64,000 nucleotides of DNA, from positions 14,278,787 through 14,342,786 of the forward strand of contig NC_089320.1 of the NCBI RefSeq assembly GCF_036669915.1. Direction: 5' to 3'. The position numbers and the translations under genes were made by a program. Shown here piece after piece: positions 45,378 to 59,240 of this stretch. This DNA comes from Pocillopora verrucosa. Lineage: Eukaryota > Cnidaria > Anthozoa > Scleractinia > Pocilloporidae. The notes under the pieces were generated by a model that did no database searches, was not told where the DNA came from, and saw only the letters and a program-made list of their open reading frames with translations. How positions within the stretch are numbered: the first letter of the stretch is position 1; each line of letters begins with the position of its first letter.

Positions 45378-48300
45378 CTAAGGTCTCCATTTAACGTTCC
45401 CAACACCGTGGAATTGTCTTTTAAGTGCTTGGGGGTCCGCCCAGTCTGAGTTAAGGTAACTGTCGTCTTCATCTGTTTCAAGTTTCTATAAGAAAAAAAA
45501 TGGACTTGTAAATAAATAAAAATGAATGTATGTATATCAATGAGAGAGCTTGACCATTGCCTTCCTGCTTAACATTAGCACTCATATTCTCCTCACTGTT
45601 CTCTTTACAATTCCTATGCTGCTGACAAGGGGAATTTTTTTGGAAATCAGGTGCTTCTTAAATTGGTAATTATTTCCTTTATCCTCTAATTAAAATTAGA
45701 GTTATTAGAATTAAAAGCCAGTCACTCTAACATGACAAAATCTGGGTCTGCCAAATGTATGTGAGTAAGTGTTGTATGGTGAAAAGTTCCAAAAAATCAG
45801 ATCAGAGATAGTGGCAAGACACACTTTTAGTCCTATACAATAATTATGTATTAACATCTACTTTATTGATCATTCATCAAAATTACAAGCTTTTGGCACA
45901 GAAAAATGTTGTATACTAGGTTCCATAATTTCAAATTTTTTCTTCCTTTGTGTAAAGTGACTTAACTTAAGATTTAGTAAACAAATAAAAGGACATACAT
46001 TTTAAATGTACATGGATGTGAAAACTCACCTTAAGGTCTTCTTGTTTTCTGTAAGCATAAGCCATCATTTGTTTCCGTTGCTCTTCACTGAACACCGGTT
46101 CTCTGCTGGGTGGCCCTTGTCCCTTCTGTAATCAGGAAGAAAAAATTATACCATGCACTTTCACATGTACTACATTCACTAACTTTATCAAGAAGTGTAC
46201 ATGTTCAAGAATTGAAAAAAGAAAGAAAGAAAAATTGTATAGAAAAAACAAAATGAAACAAGCCAATTATTGTAACATACAGTATAGTATCAAACCCATC
46301 AGATACATTTATTTACTAAATCATTTCAATGCAATTCTTAATCAATTCGAAATTGATATACTTAGTAATTTCAATGAAAGGGTTCAACTCAGTCAACCCT
46401 GCACATAAGACCAGCTGGCCAACCTTCCCCCTCAAACCTACCACCACCCCCACCCCACACCGACACACACACACACAAAGTCACACATCTCAGTGACTAC
46501 CACCACAGCAGAAGATTCCTTAGCTTCAACCGCATTCACCCTGTGGGCAATTCAAGATATATTTTCTCGTTGTTCACCTTTTGAAGTTTGGCAATAAGTT
46601 TTGTTTTCTCATTTTTCCCGATGAAGTCTTGCAGCTTTTTCCCTCTCTGAAGCTCCTTCCCAGCCCACCACAATTGGGTAGTGCTTCCATCCAAGACTTG
46701 AAGGGAAGCCTGTTAAGGGGGAAGGTACATCACACATGTAAATTCAGTGGAAATGAGAGAGACAAGGGAATTATGTAATTTTTATTTACTAATTGATGAG
46801 AAATAGGAAAATCATACAATCCAAATAATGTCAATTTTGTCATCCACCCCATGTTTATAAAACAGGTATATATAATCAAAAGTAACTAAAAGGAGGAAAA
46901 AAAAACTTTATACTGTACTGTACATGTTTTTGTTGGGCTTATTGGATGCATCCATACAGTACACAATGCTTGATAGCAATTTGCATTATTTTAATCAGCC
47001 TGACTTAAATGGAGAATTCCCCTTAATTCATGTAATGTACATGCATGTAAGAACACAAAAGAAAAAGATTATGCTGGGTCAGGGAGTAATCTCATAAGCA
47101 GCAGCAGCACTGTTGTAATTTCAACTTTGATTTTGGTAGCTTAATCCATTAACTTGCATGTAGTGCATTCATACACTTATGCATACATTACTTGTGTTTT
47201 TAATACCGGTAGCTTCACCTGAGTTCCAGATAAATCCTCTTTGTTTTCCAGTTCATGTCTGATAGGATCATGGGGAGGTAATCCCATGGGATACACAATC
47301 ATCACAGCTCCTCTCATTTGATCTAAAGAATCTTTAATAATCTCATCAGTGAGAGAGATATTTGCTGCCACTTGTTCCTAAAATACGGATAGTGAAATAT
47401 ACACATTTCAAAAATTAATTGAAATCCTTCAATAATTGCTTTATATCAATTGCCCTGAAGTTCGTGAAACTCAGCCCCCATGTTACTTTTTCAAGTTTCA
47501 AAATCTTAAACATGCAGTATCATGAAATAAAATAAAAAATGATGATGAGTAATATCACATGTTTCACCTGTGGTCAGAAATACAATACAGTTACCATCAC
47601 AAATATGTATGTACAAGTAACTACTTGTATCATTTCCAACAAACCTTGGACACTTTAGCCTTTGCTTCTTTTCTTGTTCTGTTGATGACCTCTGCCATTT
47701 TCTCACTGGGTGCTACAGCAAAAAGGAACGTGATTACATTAATTTATGATACTTGTCTCGATGTACATGAAATAGAGTATAAACTTGTCATTCAAATATT
47801 TACAATATAACATGTTAACTTTGAACTGAATATATCATGCCATACATGTATCTGTTGTTCAGTAATATAATTTATTCTCAGTCTGCATTAGACAGCCACA
47901 ACTATTGTGGGGTCCTATGTATGGGCAATTCCATGTTATGGACATTACACCCAGAGACCAATTTTTTGGAAACTAATTTCCTTAAAAAAAACTTATTTTA
48001 CACAGTTTTAAATTAATAATTATTTTGTTCAAACATTCCTCATGGGGTAATTGACTATCAGCAGTAAAGAAACTTTCCTTTCTTCAACAGCTGCTGCCAG
48101 TATTTTGTATGAAATTCTGTTACAGACATTACAAAAAAAATCAACCTACAATTTAATGTGTTCACTTGACATCAACTTATAGTTTTCCTGTGAATTGACT
48201 ATTCAGACAAAAATCATTTAATAATAATAAGAACAAAGCTGCTTCATAGCTCTTTAAAATCTAGTTCCCTTATTCTGTGGTTAGATTTTGAGCTTGAGGT

Positions 48301-51141
48301 AAAACTTGCTGTTATGGACATTACACGATTTTTGTTACTGACATTGCACTGTGAAACTTTGTTTTACACCAGTATGAATAAGGGAATGTTCCTATTTGTT
48401 TATGAACTTTTGATAATTGACTTAATTTCAGAACTGATGAATGTATTCTTAATCAGGCTCAATTACAAGTTAACTCTCTCATCTGGTTATGCTGATAACC
48501 ATAACCTTAAAACTACAGTTTGTGAACATGTCACTGTGGTCTGTGGAGTATCCCCCATAGAGCATGCTCCTTACAATTTAGTTTTTTTGAGCAAGCTCTA
48601 ACTAGTATTTCTGCTGTCTTTTGGTTCTTGCTTTCTGAGATACAGTGCAGATTAGATTTCTAGTTTGAGACCAAGTTTTACACTGGAAGAGTCCTTAGGG
48701 TTACTGAATGCGGATACTCACAGAGGTTGCAATTAAATTTCTTTGCCACGTTGTGGAAACATTTAACTGGCCTCTGAGGAGCAATATTGGGATATTGTGC
48801 ACAAAAGCAGAGTCTGCTTTGGCCCCATAGAGCTAAAAGGCACTGGACCTTTCAATGTTCCAAGTCTTTCATATATTCAGAGGCTGTTTAAATATCTTTT
48901 AAAAAAATGTTTCAATAAAAATAACTAGTCAAACTAACTGCTGATTGTTTTAATTACTGAACTTGGATTGCGCTGAACTCCTTGTCTGAGAACTATTCAT
49001 TGAATCTTAAGAAGCCACTATTTTGGAAAGTTACATTGCACTGAACTCACTCAGTATAAATTGACAATTTTCTCTGTAGTATGAGGACAGTCATTATCAT
49101 TGCAATGGTCTTTGAAAGTTGAAGTATTGCTTTTTCAAGACACATTTCTAAAACATTGAATGGTTTTTTTGTTGTTGTTTTTTTTATCTTTAGATATTTT
49201 AAAAGAAGGTACTGGCTCTTGAAATGATTTGTCTCTCAGTAAACTAATAATTCATAGTTAGATGTAAACTTTTTGAAAATTTATACTCCTCATGTCACCA
49301 TGGTGTTGCAACTATAAATGCACAGTTGTTGTTGTGGTTATTATTAATAGTGTTTACTTAAAAGTGCTGTAAACTTGGATGTGATAAATTTGAACAAAAT
49401 TGGTTTGCATGTAGTATTTATCTCTTCCAAAGAATTACAGTAATAAAAGTCATTCACTCATAATGTACGCAATGTAATTTCCATAACATCATGTCCATAA
49501 TGTTATGTCCATAACATAATGTCCATAACATACATGTAAAGTAGGCTTATTTTTTTCTGGGCCCAGTTGTATAAAGGGTGGATAATGCTATCCAATGGAT
49601 AAATCACTATCCAGCAGATAAGTGATAGCAAAACATATAGCATTATCCACCAGATAGAGATTTATCCAGTGGATAGCATTATCTGATCTTTCAACAGCCA
49701 GGGCCTGGAGATTTTCCAGGATTTTGATAATTTACAGCACTCAAGTTTGGGCCCCTAAAAACTGTAAAAGGAGCCAAGCTTACAAAAATAATTTTAAATG
49801 ATTTTCACACACTTTTTATTGGACAAAAATAAACAGCCTTTCTTCGCCATTTCCTGTAAAGTCAACTTTCAGATAACTATTTTTTTTATCAATTTAGGGA
49901 TTCCAAAAATTCTTGATTGGGCTAGATAAGAAATACTTTAAATTTCACCATTTAAGCAGTTCTAAAATGGAATGACCCACATGAGATGAATTCCATGTAT
50001 TATGATAGATAAATGTCACTAAAATAGTTTTATCTCTTCAATCTGGTAAAATGCAAAGTTCAGTTTACATGTACATGTACACTTTAACATTGGTCAATCT
50101 AACAATCGCCTTTGATCACTCAAAGGCAACAACCAAATGCAGACAATAGTTCATGTCAAAGTACCTTTCCCATTCCGTCTGCCAAGTGGGTCCTTACGTT
50201 CAATGACACCTCCACTGGGAACACACTCATCCTCCCAATCATCATGGAGATTCAGATCAGACAGCTGTTCATCTGTAAGTCCCTGCATGTTGGGTGGAAG
50301 GGTTATGCCGTGTTTTGCAAGCTCTTCCATCTCTGAAAGGACATATTCAAGGACATTTTGAAACCCTAACCCTAAGCAATAACACTTCTGTGCTACAAAC
50401 TGAGCAAGACTTCTCCCATAAAAGACATTTACCCTGTGAGGTTCCACATTTTAAATGACTGAGACTGAATGTTTGAATTACAAAATGATAATAATACCAG
50501 AACTGGCTCCTTTCAGCTGAAGTAAATTTGGAAATGTACAGAGAAGAGTCAAAATTCATTGACAAAGTTCCTTCAAGTGTGTCCTCTAAAACTGGTGATT
50601 CCACGGTCAATTTATTGCCTGCTAAAAAAAACTCTTCATTCGAGACGTCTGAACGGTACTGGATACATTTTTATTGTGGTTTAAACTGATTTCAGGTCAA
50701 AATGACTTCAGCTGAGAATGTATCAGGCACAAAGGTAACAAGCAATTCAGATTTGAGTGAAACATAGTAACTTAAATGTGTACTGAAAAAAATCATTTTT
50801 ACTTGAATTTTAACCGTATCTACCTACGACGAAGTTTTTTAAACAGATCGTAACGATTGCTTCAATATGTATACGCCTATTCCCTTCAAGTGAAGTAAAA
50901 CCGAAGAAAGTTCTAGAAGCAGTGATCAAGAGGAGAAATCAAGTTCAAACCTCCACCAAAGATAGAGTACTGTATACTGAGGTCAAATGTGGGTTTCCCT
51001 ACCGTAAAACAAACGTTCAACTTTTAATCTGCCATTCTGGATCCGAACAATTTGAGGTATCAGCTCGGAAATTTCTGCTTGGCAAGTTGTTTCGATGAGG
51101 AATAGACTCTCATCTCCTTGTTTAATGTGCAATTTCACCAT
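45378..51141 (-). CDS. CFAP298: CFAP298 (C21orf59/Kurly), cilia dynein-arm assembly protein
   Basis: Seven exons, in coding order: 51141-51003, 50332-50165, 47712-47645, 47377-47219, 46709-46578, 46125-46030 and 45485-45378 (870 nt, 289 aa). All borders are GT-AG and phases agree (1, 1, 0, 0, 0, 0). The human protein is about 290 aa. Diagnostic segments are MVKLHIKQGDESLFLIETT at the start, HGITLPPNMQGLTDEQL, RGAVMIVYPMGLPPHDPI, ENKEDLSGTQ, QLWWAGKEL, GKNEKTKLIAKLQ and a C-terminus of ALKRQFHGVGNVKWRP. CFAP298 is a cytoplasmic factor needed for assembly of outer dynein arms and for planar polarity of motile cilia. Human mutations cause primary ciliary dyskinesia. It is head to head with a WD40 gene, 226 bp between start codons. 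Intron 2 (50164-47713) carries a MITE-like element. Confidence 0.96.
49559..49705. mobile_element. MITE-like palindromic element, copy B
   Basis: Opens gggcccagttgtataaaggg and closes ttcaacagccagggcc, an inverted end with internal mismatches. Inside are repeated tccagtggata/tatccaatgg units on both strands. It is the second copy of the family at 2639-2776 and sits inside intron 2 of CFAP298. Confidence 0.75.
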
Positions 51142-51367
51142 TTCAAAAGCGAATATTGGACACCCTTCACAATCGAAGATGGCGGAAAATATAGCGTTGT
51201 ACTGTTGCCGTAGATACTATAGAAGCTATACCACAATGCATCACAATTTCGTCAGGGGACATCTCCTGATATCATGTATGACGTACTCCTCAAAGCATAA
51301 TGAATAAGCAGGCTCGAAAATTCGATATTTAAACTTTTTTTCCAGAGCGCAGTTATTTTTTTAAGCA
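51142..51367. promoter_or_regulatory. Bidirectional promoter interval CFAP298 / WD40 gene
   Basis: 226 bp separate the two start codons. It contains gttgccgtagatac (51204-51217), which keeps a good X-box (RFX-factor) half site, GTTGCC, followed after two bases by an imperfect second half. RFX sites are the usual control of motile-cilia genes. A short upstream open frame begins at aagatggcgg (ATG at about 51179) and ends at 51307 before the WD40 start. Confidence 0.45.
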
Positions 51368-54300
51368 ATGGAAATTCCTTCGTCTTCATCCGAAGTAATA
51401 TGCACTGACACAAAAGAAAGATTGGGCTTTCAAGTGGATTTTTCTTGGGGTGTTGGTTCCCTTCGACAATGTGCAGGATTCCCGGCGCGATTTCTCGACC
51501 CACAGGATCAGAACTGCTACTTTACCCCACTTGGTTCCCTTGTAGTTTGCTGGGATGTGACAACAAGACAAAGGAAGTACTCTTTTCAAGCCCACAGTGA
51601 TTTGATTACTGTCATGCTCTATAATTCCCACCTCAACGCCACTCTGACTGCGTGTTATAGTGGTGAAATTAAACTTTGGAGTCCAAACTGGGAATTGCTC
51701 CTCAGCTGTAATGCAACAATTGGAGATGTTCATTTTGCTGACTGGTCAACAAATGGAAAGCGAATTGTTCTCTGTGGCGATAGTATTCTTTCGGATTCTG
51801 TTGTGATCGTATTCGACCTGGTTAAGCAGCACGAAAAATGGGAAATTCAAGAAAGGTGGACGGTATCCCCCAAAACGCACAAATTAGGCACTCAAAGTTC
51901 TTGCAGCTCTTTCCAAGAAAAAAAAGGTTCGGGAGACCTCACTGAAACACCTGAATCATTCATCAACGAAGGCGAACCAAGCTCTACATATGTAGAGCAG
52001 AAAGATTTCTATGACATGGCCATCTTTGCATCACAGAACAATGTTATTGCACTTCTTCAGAGACACCACAATCATTTCAGTGAAGCTCACCTGTTCTCAG
52101 AAACTGGCATTTTCTTGAAATCTCAAGCCCTAGACCCCCTTGGAGATTCGAAAGCATCTCTGATGTGTTTGTCACCATGCCACAATGGTATTGTGGCTGT
52201 GGGATTTCAGGGAGGAATCTTTCTCCTGCTCCATGAGGCTGATCTGTCAATTGCATCATTCCTTCAGGCCACAGGTTCAGCACAGGTTGCACTGTGGCAT
52301 GAAAACTACCTTCTTGCTGTTTCTTACTTGTCAGGAATTTTTTCCTGGTGGACAACCAGAGGAGAACTTGTTCACGAAATTAAAGGAGGCCCTACAAATT
52401 CTATTATCCATCTCAACTGGGCAGTACCAGGAAGAGCTCTATGGGTAGGTGGAATCATGTCTCTCCATCATCTCTCATTGGAATACAACAACCCTGGAGA
52501 CCAATTTCCTCACTTTTTAAAGCAGGACCATGACTTAAAATTTCTTGAAGTCACTGGATGTGGAGTTGCAATGAATGAGAAGAACTTAGTCCTGGCAGGA
52601 GATTTCACAGGTAACATCTACATATGGCAAAAGGGTAAAACTGATCCAATATTCAAAACAAAGCATGAAAGCTCCATCAGATGTCTTACCTGGAACAATG
52701 ACTATGCTTTCATTGGTTGTTTGGATGGTGATCTTCTAAGATGGCTACCAAATGGAGATGTTCCTCCATGTACTGCTTTGACTTGTCTTGGTGGCATTTT
52801 GACAATGGCTTGGTCACATGATCGCACCAGCTTAGCAATTGGCTTGGACAGTGGGCATCTGTGCCTTTACATGTTTCAACCAATCAACTCCTCTCGGCCC
52901 GAGGAACTCCTAAATTTTAGAGCTCATTTTAGTGAGAGAGAGGGCCAACAGGTGGCAGCTGAAATCTGGAGTTTGTGTTGGAGTCCATGTTCATCTATGA
53001 TTGCCACAGCATCTGAGGATCAGACAGCCTGTGTATGGAATTCCTCCAATGGTGAGTACTGCTTTCTGTTTTCCAATTGATTATTCAGTGTACTATACAA
53101 TAAATTCTAGCTTTATAGTAGACAGGCATGGTACATGTTGAAATAAAGCTTATAACTATATGCACAGCTGCACAATAAAGATAATCAGATAAGGATTCTA
53201 CACAATCAAGCTTCTTTTTTTTTCCTTAGCATAATTAATTTATAGCTGTTCAAAACAATATGAATCAAAGAAAATTCACACCACATCACATTCAAGTCCA
53301 TCCCCAGGAATATTTTGCTCCCCATCAGTTCTCCCCTTTTATGGCATGGCCTAATTTATTTTGGTTTAATATATTTCAGTCAAAGATCACTCATTTCAGA
53401 AATTACTGACATTACCTCACCTTCATCAATAAGTAATCAGTGATAGTTGATTGCTAACCAGTCAATGACTATTCGAACGATTGATGCTGATTTTAACACT
53501 AGAATAAAATAAGTAACAATAACTAACATCTCATTCAAATGGAGATAAGTTTATAAAGTGTACTTCCCCTTACATTCACTGCAAGTAGACACTGATTTTT
53601 ACTAGAGGTCAGAACTAGCAGAATCCTCTTTGTGTATACTATTTGGTATATGAGCATGAAAAACTCTTCGTAGAAATGCAAATTTAAATGAATGCAAATT
53701 TCAAATTTTAATAAGTCAATGGTTAAACTGCTTAAATTATGCACCTGCATGAACATAAATGGATCAATCACTATATCTGAAGGTATTACATGTAATACCC
53801 ATGGTATGACTATTAAATACAGAAACATTTGTTTTATTGAACATTTTGTCTTGGTTACTGGTTTTATGAAATGCAATCGATGACGTTATGTTCCACCTGA
53901 TCGTTATGTAGTGAAAAGCATATGTACATGTATCAAAAGTTATGTTCTTGTGTTGCTACTTCATGTTGATACATGTAGTTCTCAAATCTACAGTACTGAA
54001 TAGCATATGAAATCTGAACAGTGAAAAGTTAATATTAAAATATTAATGTTTCAATAATATATTTACACCTTTAGAAATAACATTAAAGTAGTTAAAAGTG
54101 TAGCCATGAACATGGGATCTGATGCAATGTACAAAAGTATTGATTTACTGAGTACTTTCATTTGTGTGTCTGTATCCTGTGCTTGAGTGGAAAGGACTGA
54201 TCATTTTATCTGAGCTTTTGCACATATATAAGGTTTAATTTTTTTTGCTTCATGCTTAATTATAATTTACATGCATATAATATCGAAAGATTATTTCACT

Positions 54301-55473
54301 TTCTAAATAATGAACACTTTAGTTCCACCTATTGCATTGTTTTAATGATTAATAGTTTTCAAACAACTTGGTTCTGAAAATTCACTGATTATCCTGATGA
54401 GTGACCCAATTATATGGTGATTTTTACTGGCTGGCGATTTCTAATAATTTTTAATTAAATAAGGAATTTGCAGGTATGAAACTGGAAATACATGTTTGTT
54501 TTTGGGAATCTATTGTCACCAGTTTGTCAAGTCAGTTTTGTGACTGACTGGCCACTGGGTCCTTGATTTGTAGTTGTTGCCGTTTTTGTGTCCTTAACGA
54601 CATTTTGTAATATAAATGTATTTGTTCATTGTACAGGTAAATTATTTGCAATACAACAGATCAGAGAAGTCAAGTTGCTTATCAGTGCTTCTTATTATTA
54701 TTCTTTGTTCAAAGCATTTATTTATTTTCTCAAAAATTTGCATTCGTTTGGTAAGCTTTCCCATTCATTGCCATTCAAACTTTCTCATTCAGTTACTTTT
54801 CCTATAATTATAGACTAAAATGAGCAATTCAGAACCCAAAATTTTCAGATGAAATCCCTGAACCAATCAATAATGGTCTAATCACAGGGCAGGACATCTT
54901 CTTTCTCACTGATGAACATGTTTTGCACAACATACATGTACAAAACAAAAACAAAAGATGAACAGCTATTTTAACTTTAGAGAATTGCAGGGTGTTTTTT
55001 TTAATTTTTTTGCTCTGAAGAACAGTTATAAATCATCACAATCATTGTATTCTTTAGGAGTAAAAATTAAAACACTTACTGGGCATACAACAGCTGTGAC
55101 ATCAATTGACTGGAAGGAAATGGCATATGGGCAGTTGTTATTGGCAACCTGTGCTGATGACAGGACAGTGCACTTACGAGATGGCGTTAATTTTGAGATG
55201 AAGCATGTCTTTGGCACAAAAGACATCCCAGGATGGTACACACTTACCTACCTGAGCTTGAACCCCACCAAGCATTGGTGTCTCTGTTCAACGCAGAATG
55301 GGCGTTTAGTTCTCTGGGACTGCTTGAGTGGTGAAAGACTTGCATGCAGTAAAATGCATGCAGGTTCTATTGAAGGACTGGTGTGGAACAATGATTATTC
55401 TCTGTGTGCCACTGTTAGTTCAGACTGTGTAGTGAACACATTTAGTGTGGACGAAATACAATCAAAATTGTGA
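51368..55473 (+). CDS. WD40-repeat protein, two exons
   Basis: Exon 1 is 51368-53051 and exon 2 is 55058-55473, joined in phase 1 (ccaatg/gtgagt; tctttag/ga), giving 2100 nt and 699 aa. The splice restores one continuous repeat, from SEDQTACVWNSSN into GVKIKTLTGHTTAVTSIDW, which confirms it. WD40 repeats run through the whole protein (LVVCWDV, GEIKLWSP, GNIYIWQK, TACVWNSS, RTVHLRDG, GRLVLWDC), enough for two propellers, with a low-complexity Ser/Thr/Glu insert at about 175-205. No catalytic domain is seen, so it is likely a scaffold. I do not recognise a named orthologue. Head-to-head placement with CFAP298 makes a ciliary role a reasonable guess only. The 2-kb intron shows no extra exon. Confidence 0.88.
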
Positions 55474-58400
55474 TACAAAATTATAAATGCGGTGGACTTT
55501 TTCTACCTTTTTTAGTTGGTGTATGTACACATGTATGATGGTTTAAGATATGAAAATCCTGCATAGCCACACATGTTTTATTCATATAACTAATTTATAA
55601 GTTACACTTTTCAGCTTCCAAGTTGATAAAGAACGTGTAAATGTTTCCCCCAACTAAGAGTTTGGTACAGGCTGTGTCATTCTACTCGTCAACCGACACT
55701 GTACTATGGTAATTAAAATCTCGAGATATTTTTTTCATTTAGATTATCTATTTATTTTGCCAATTTGTTACTAAAATGAATCCGTTAAAGTACAGGAGGA
55801 AAAGACAATAATATGGAAATACAGATAAGGCTGATAACCAGGCTTAATAAGAGAATGTACAATCGCGTGACAGTTGATAAATGCGAAGCCTGAATCAATT
55901 AGACATCGAGGGCGAATAATCATTTTTTTTTAGTATAAATCTACTGGCCGTTCAAAACTTAAGAACAAGACAGGCTCATGTTTTCAATTTGTTTTGCTTT
56001 CAACAACCGCGTATTGTTTGTCTATTCATTTTAGTTACTCTCTCTCACATGATATACAGTTGTATAGCAAGTAACGTGCGAACCAGATTGCAAAATTATT
56101 GATAAAACGTCTTTGGACTTATACTGATACAATTTATAGGACAGACTTAGATGAAAAAGCGATTTTTCTGGACGGGTATCATTACTGTTAGTGAAAAGAA
56201 TCTTGAGAGAACATACGACCGACCCTTGCTGTGCATGCTCAGTTTGCCATGTCTAAATAAATCGCCAGCTTTCAAAAGGAGTCAAAGGTCATACAAGAAA
56301 GAAAAACAAACAAGCGACGTCCTAACTGATCTTTGTATCCTTGAGGAATCCGACAATATACTACCCGGAAACGTAGAACAACGGCTGAATACTATAAATT
56401 ACACACTGAGACATAAATTGATAAACAGTAAAAGATGTCATTCGAATTTAGCTTTCGTCATGGAATATACATTTATTCCGAAATTGATAGCCTTTCAGCT
56501 GGGTTGAAAAGCACTTTTCCATATGTCCGTCGAATTTTGGGTGTGAAATGACAAGAGAATCGCCGAACGTTTAGCACTCTGTAGATTTTAAGGGAAAAAT
56601 TTCCTAGTTTAACGCATGTTTGGTCTATGGAAAATGAAAAAAAAATTAAATAATGTAAGTTACTAAATCACCCACGTAGGATAAATGCTGTAATCAATTA
56701 TCCATATGATAAAAATGTAACCATGTAATTAATTCATTCTTTACGTAGATAAATGCAATGAGCAGTGTTATGCTTGTCCAAATTGTTTCTTTTTTCCCTC
56801 CCAAACAAAGGCGAGGTCTGTTTTACTTTACAAATCTGCGAGAAAGGTAAGAGCTCTTACGGTTACGTTATAAAAGTAGAAACGCAGTAAACAAAAAATG
56901 CCACATTTCTGCTGCGTTTTCGCGACTCAGTGCAGCATTTTGTGATGTGAAGTTAGGGTGGCTGACTAGATGTTATATCTACTCTTATTGAGAAAGCTTT
57001 TATCTGTACGATTCTGAAACATCTCTTCTCGGTTTGTAGCTCATTCTGTTTAAACTTGAGCGTTTTTTATGCCGCCTTTTGTCCAAAACAAATGAAAAAT
57101 TATCTGAAGAATGTTCTTCGCTTGATATTGAAGCAATGCACAGCGTAGCTGTGGACACGTCAACTCCAGTTCGTTCTTTTAGAAACACGACAAACAATGA
57201 ATAGGCCAAAGGACGTCGCAGAAACAATGAGCCCATGGCTCTTACGTTGTCTTCAAATATCTCTTAATTTAGCTGTTAGCATGGTTCAGTAAACGTCTGT
57301 CTTTTTTGCCTGACCTTCTGTCTTTAATAATGACTTTTTCTAAAAACAGGTCTGTCAAAAAGATTATTTTATCCAACAACAACTTTTAATTTTCGGTCGC
57401 CAAAAAGATTTTACCAGCACTTTTTTCTTTAAAACTTTTTTTCATTCACTTATAGCTTTAGGCGCCGCTAATGAATTTTTCAAGAAATTCTAATAGCCTT
57501 TCAGCAGGGCTGAAAAGCACTTACTGTAACCATGATACCGCATTCAGTTGAATTTAGACTTAAAATGAGACTAAAATGAATCACCAAATAGCTATCGGCA
57601 CGTTCTAAGGGACATTTTCATAGTTTGGTGCATTTAAAGTCAACAGGATGCGGCACTGGAAATGCATGTAAATTTCTGATTCTCTTTTGTGGAGTAAAAT
57701 GCAATGAAGGGTGTCATGCACGCGGAAATTCATTGTTGATTTTTATTTCAAAATATACAGGTAGTAAAGGTTTGTCTAACCGGAAAACTCAGCGGGAACG
57801 GTCTGAGCTCACACATTTTTTCGGGTGTTGAAACATGCTAAACGAATGCTAAGCAGAGGAAAAAATGTATTTTCTGACATGGTTTCGCGACAAAGGAAAG
57901 AAACTCAGGGAAGAAGTTTAGATTCCAAAGAGTCGTCTGCTCTCTTACAGTCAACCAACCTCATTTTTTTCCGCCTCTCATTTAGAGTTGAAAGGGCTTT
58001 GTTTGAACGGTTTGTAAAACATTTCTTCCAGGTTTGTAACACCTTAAACTTAAGTTCGCACCTTTATTTCGATCTTCTTTCAAAGCTTCCCTTCTGACAA
58101 ACACATTAAAAAAAATCTTGAGAAAATTCTTTGTCCTGCACAGAAACAATTTCTAACATGTTTGCATGGCAACCTCGAAGGACTGAGAGGCAGGCAGGAG
58201 ACACGCGAGGGCAGGTGGCTGAAAGGGAGAAGGGCTCATTCGTCCACGAACGGAAACGAATGAGGCATTACGATCGGTCAGTTATCTGTTACTCAAAGCG
58301 AATGATGAAAACAGATCGATCTGAGTTCAAATCAGATATTCGATCGGTTCAAATAGGAACGGAGTCGCTCTCGAAGAGATCTGAATTTTCTCCACGAAAA

Positions 58401-59085
58401 TTTCGTAAGTTTGATTTCGTTGTTATTTAGTACAATTTTGATATTATTTTTATCGGCAAGGGGTAAAGATATTCTAGAAGTAGAGACATTCTCCCCAGGA
58501 GATTTTTCACTTTGGGCCTTTAAGCCTGAATATCCGTCATATCTTTTCTCCCTACACACTTGGTGCAGACTTATTTCTTTTCCTAGAGTCTTGATGAGTA
58601 CCTTTCGCATCAGGTATACCGAGACACCTAAGGTCCATCTTTGAGGCGACTCATCTTGGATATTTTCCTGTCAAAGGAATTTCGAATGTGGTTTCAATAG
58701 TTCTCTTATGCCATACCGATAAACATGATAAATAATCATTCAGTTCCAGACGTTAAAAATTTGTCCTGCTGATAAATTTATTGGCGGTTTCACTTTTCAC
58801 CGGAAGGTAATAACAAAGGTGCCTCAGATGACAGTTGACGTAACAAGTAATTCGCTGAGGGAGCGGAAATGTGGTACGTCTGCGCTCAGCAGCGGACTGT
58901 CCCTTTCCTTTCCTCCCCCTCGTCTGCCTTTGTTATTTTTGCTCTCTTAAGCCTCTTGCCTCTGCTACAAGACTTACCGTTTGTCTGAAAGGAAATGGAA
59001 AAGACTGATGCAGACTTGTGAATAGTGGGGTTAAGAATGTTTTATCGCTGGTCTGTTATTAGGATGTCAAAGGGGATAATTTTCT

Positions 59086-59240
59086 GAAGAAACTGTGTTG
59101 CTGCGTCGGCGTGGGATATTATTAGATACTTTGTTTTTGCATGATAAAGTGAGTTGATATTGTAAATAATGTAAATTGGCCACTGTAAAGAGCTCCTAGA
59201 GCTGACTTTTCGAGCGTTAGCCCTTCGTCCAAGCGTCCGT
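59086..59240 (-). repeat. Dispersed repeat family, copy 3
   Basis: Contains gaagaaactgtgttgctgcg, gagttgatattgtaaa, ttggccactgtaaagagctc and cgagcgttagcccttcgtcc, in the same order as the copies at 26855-27012 and, reversed, at 9956-10110. Confidence 0.78.

Noticed and set aside
56151..56507. 118-codon frame
   Set aside because: Its end overlaps a diverged non-coding repeat and no domain is visible.
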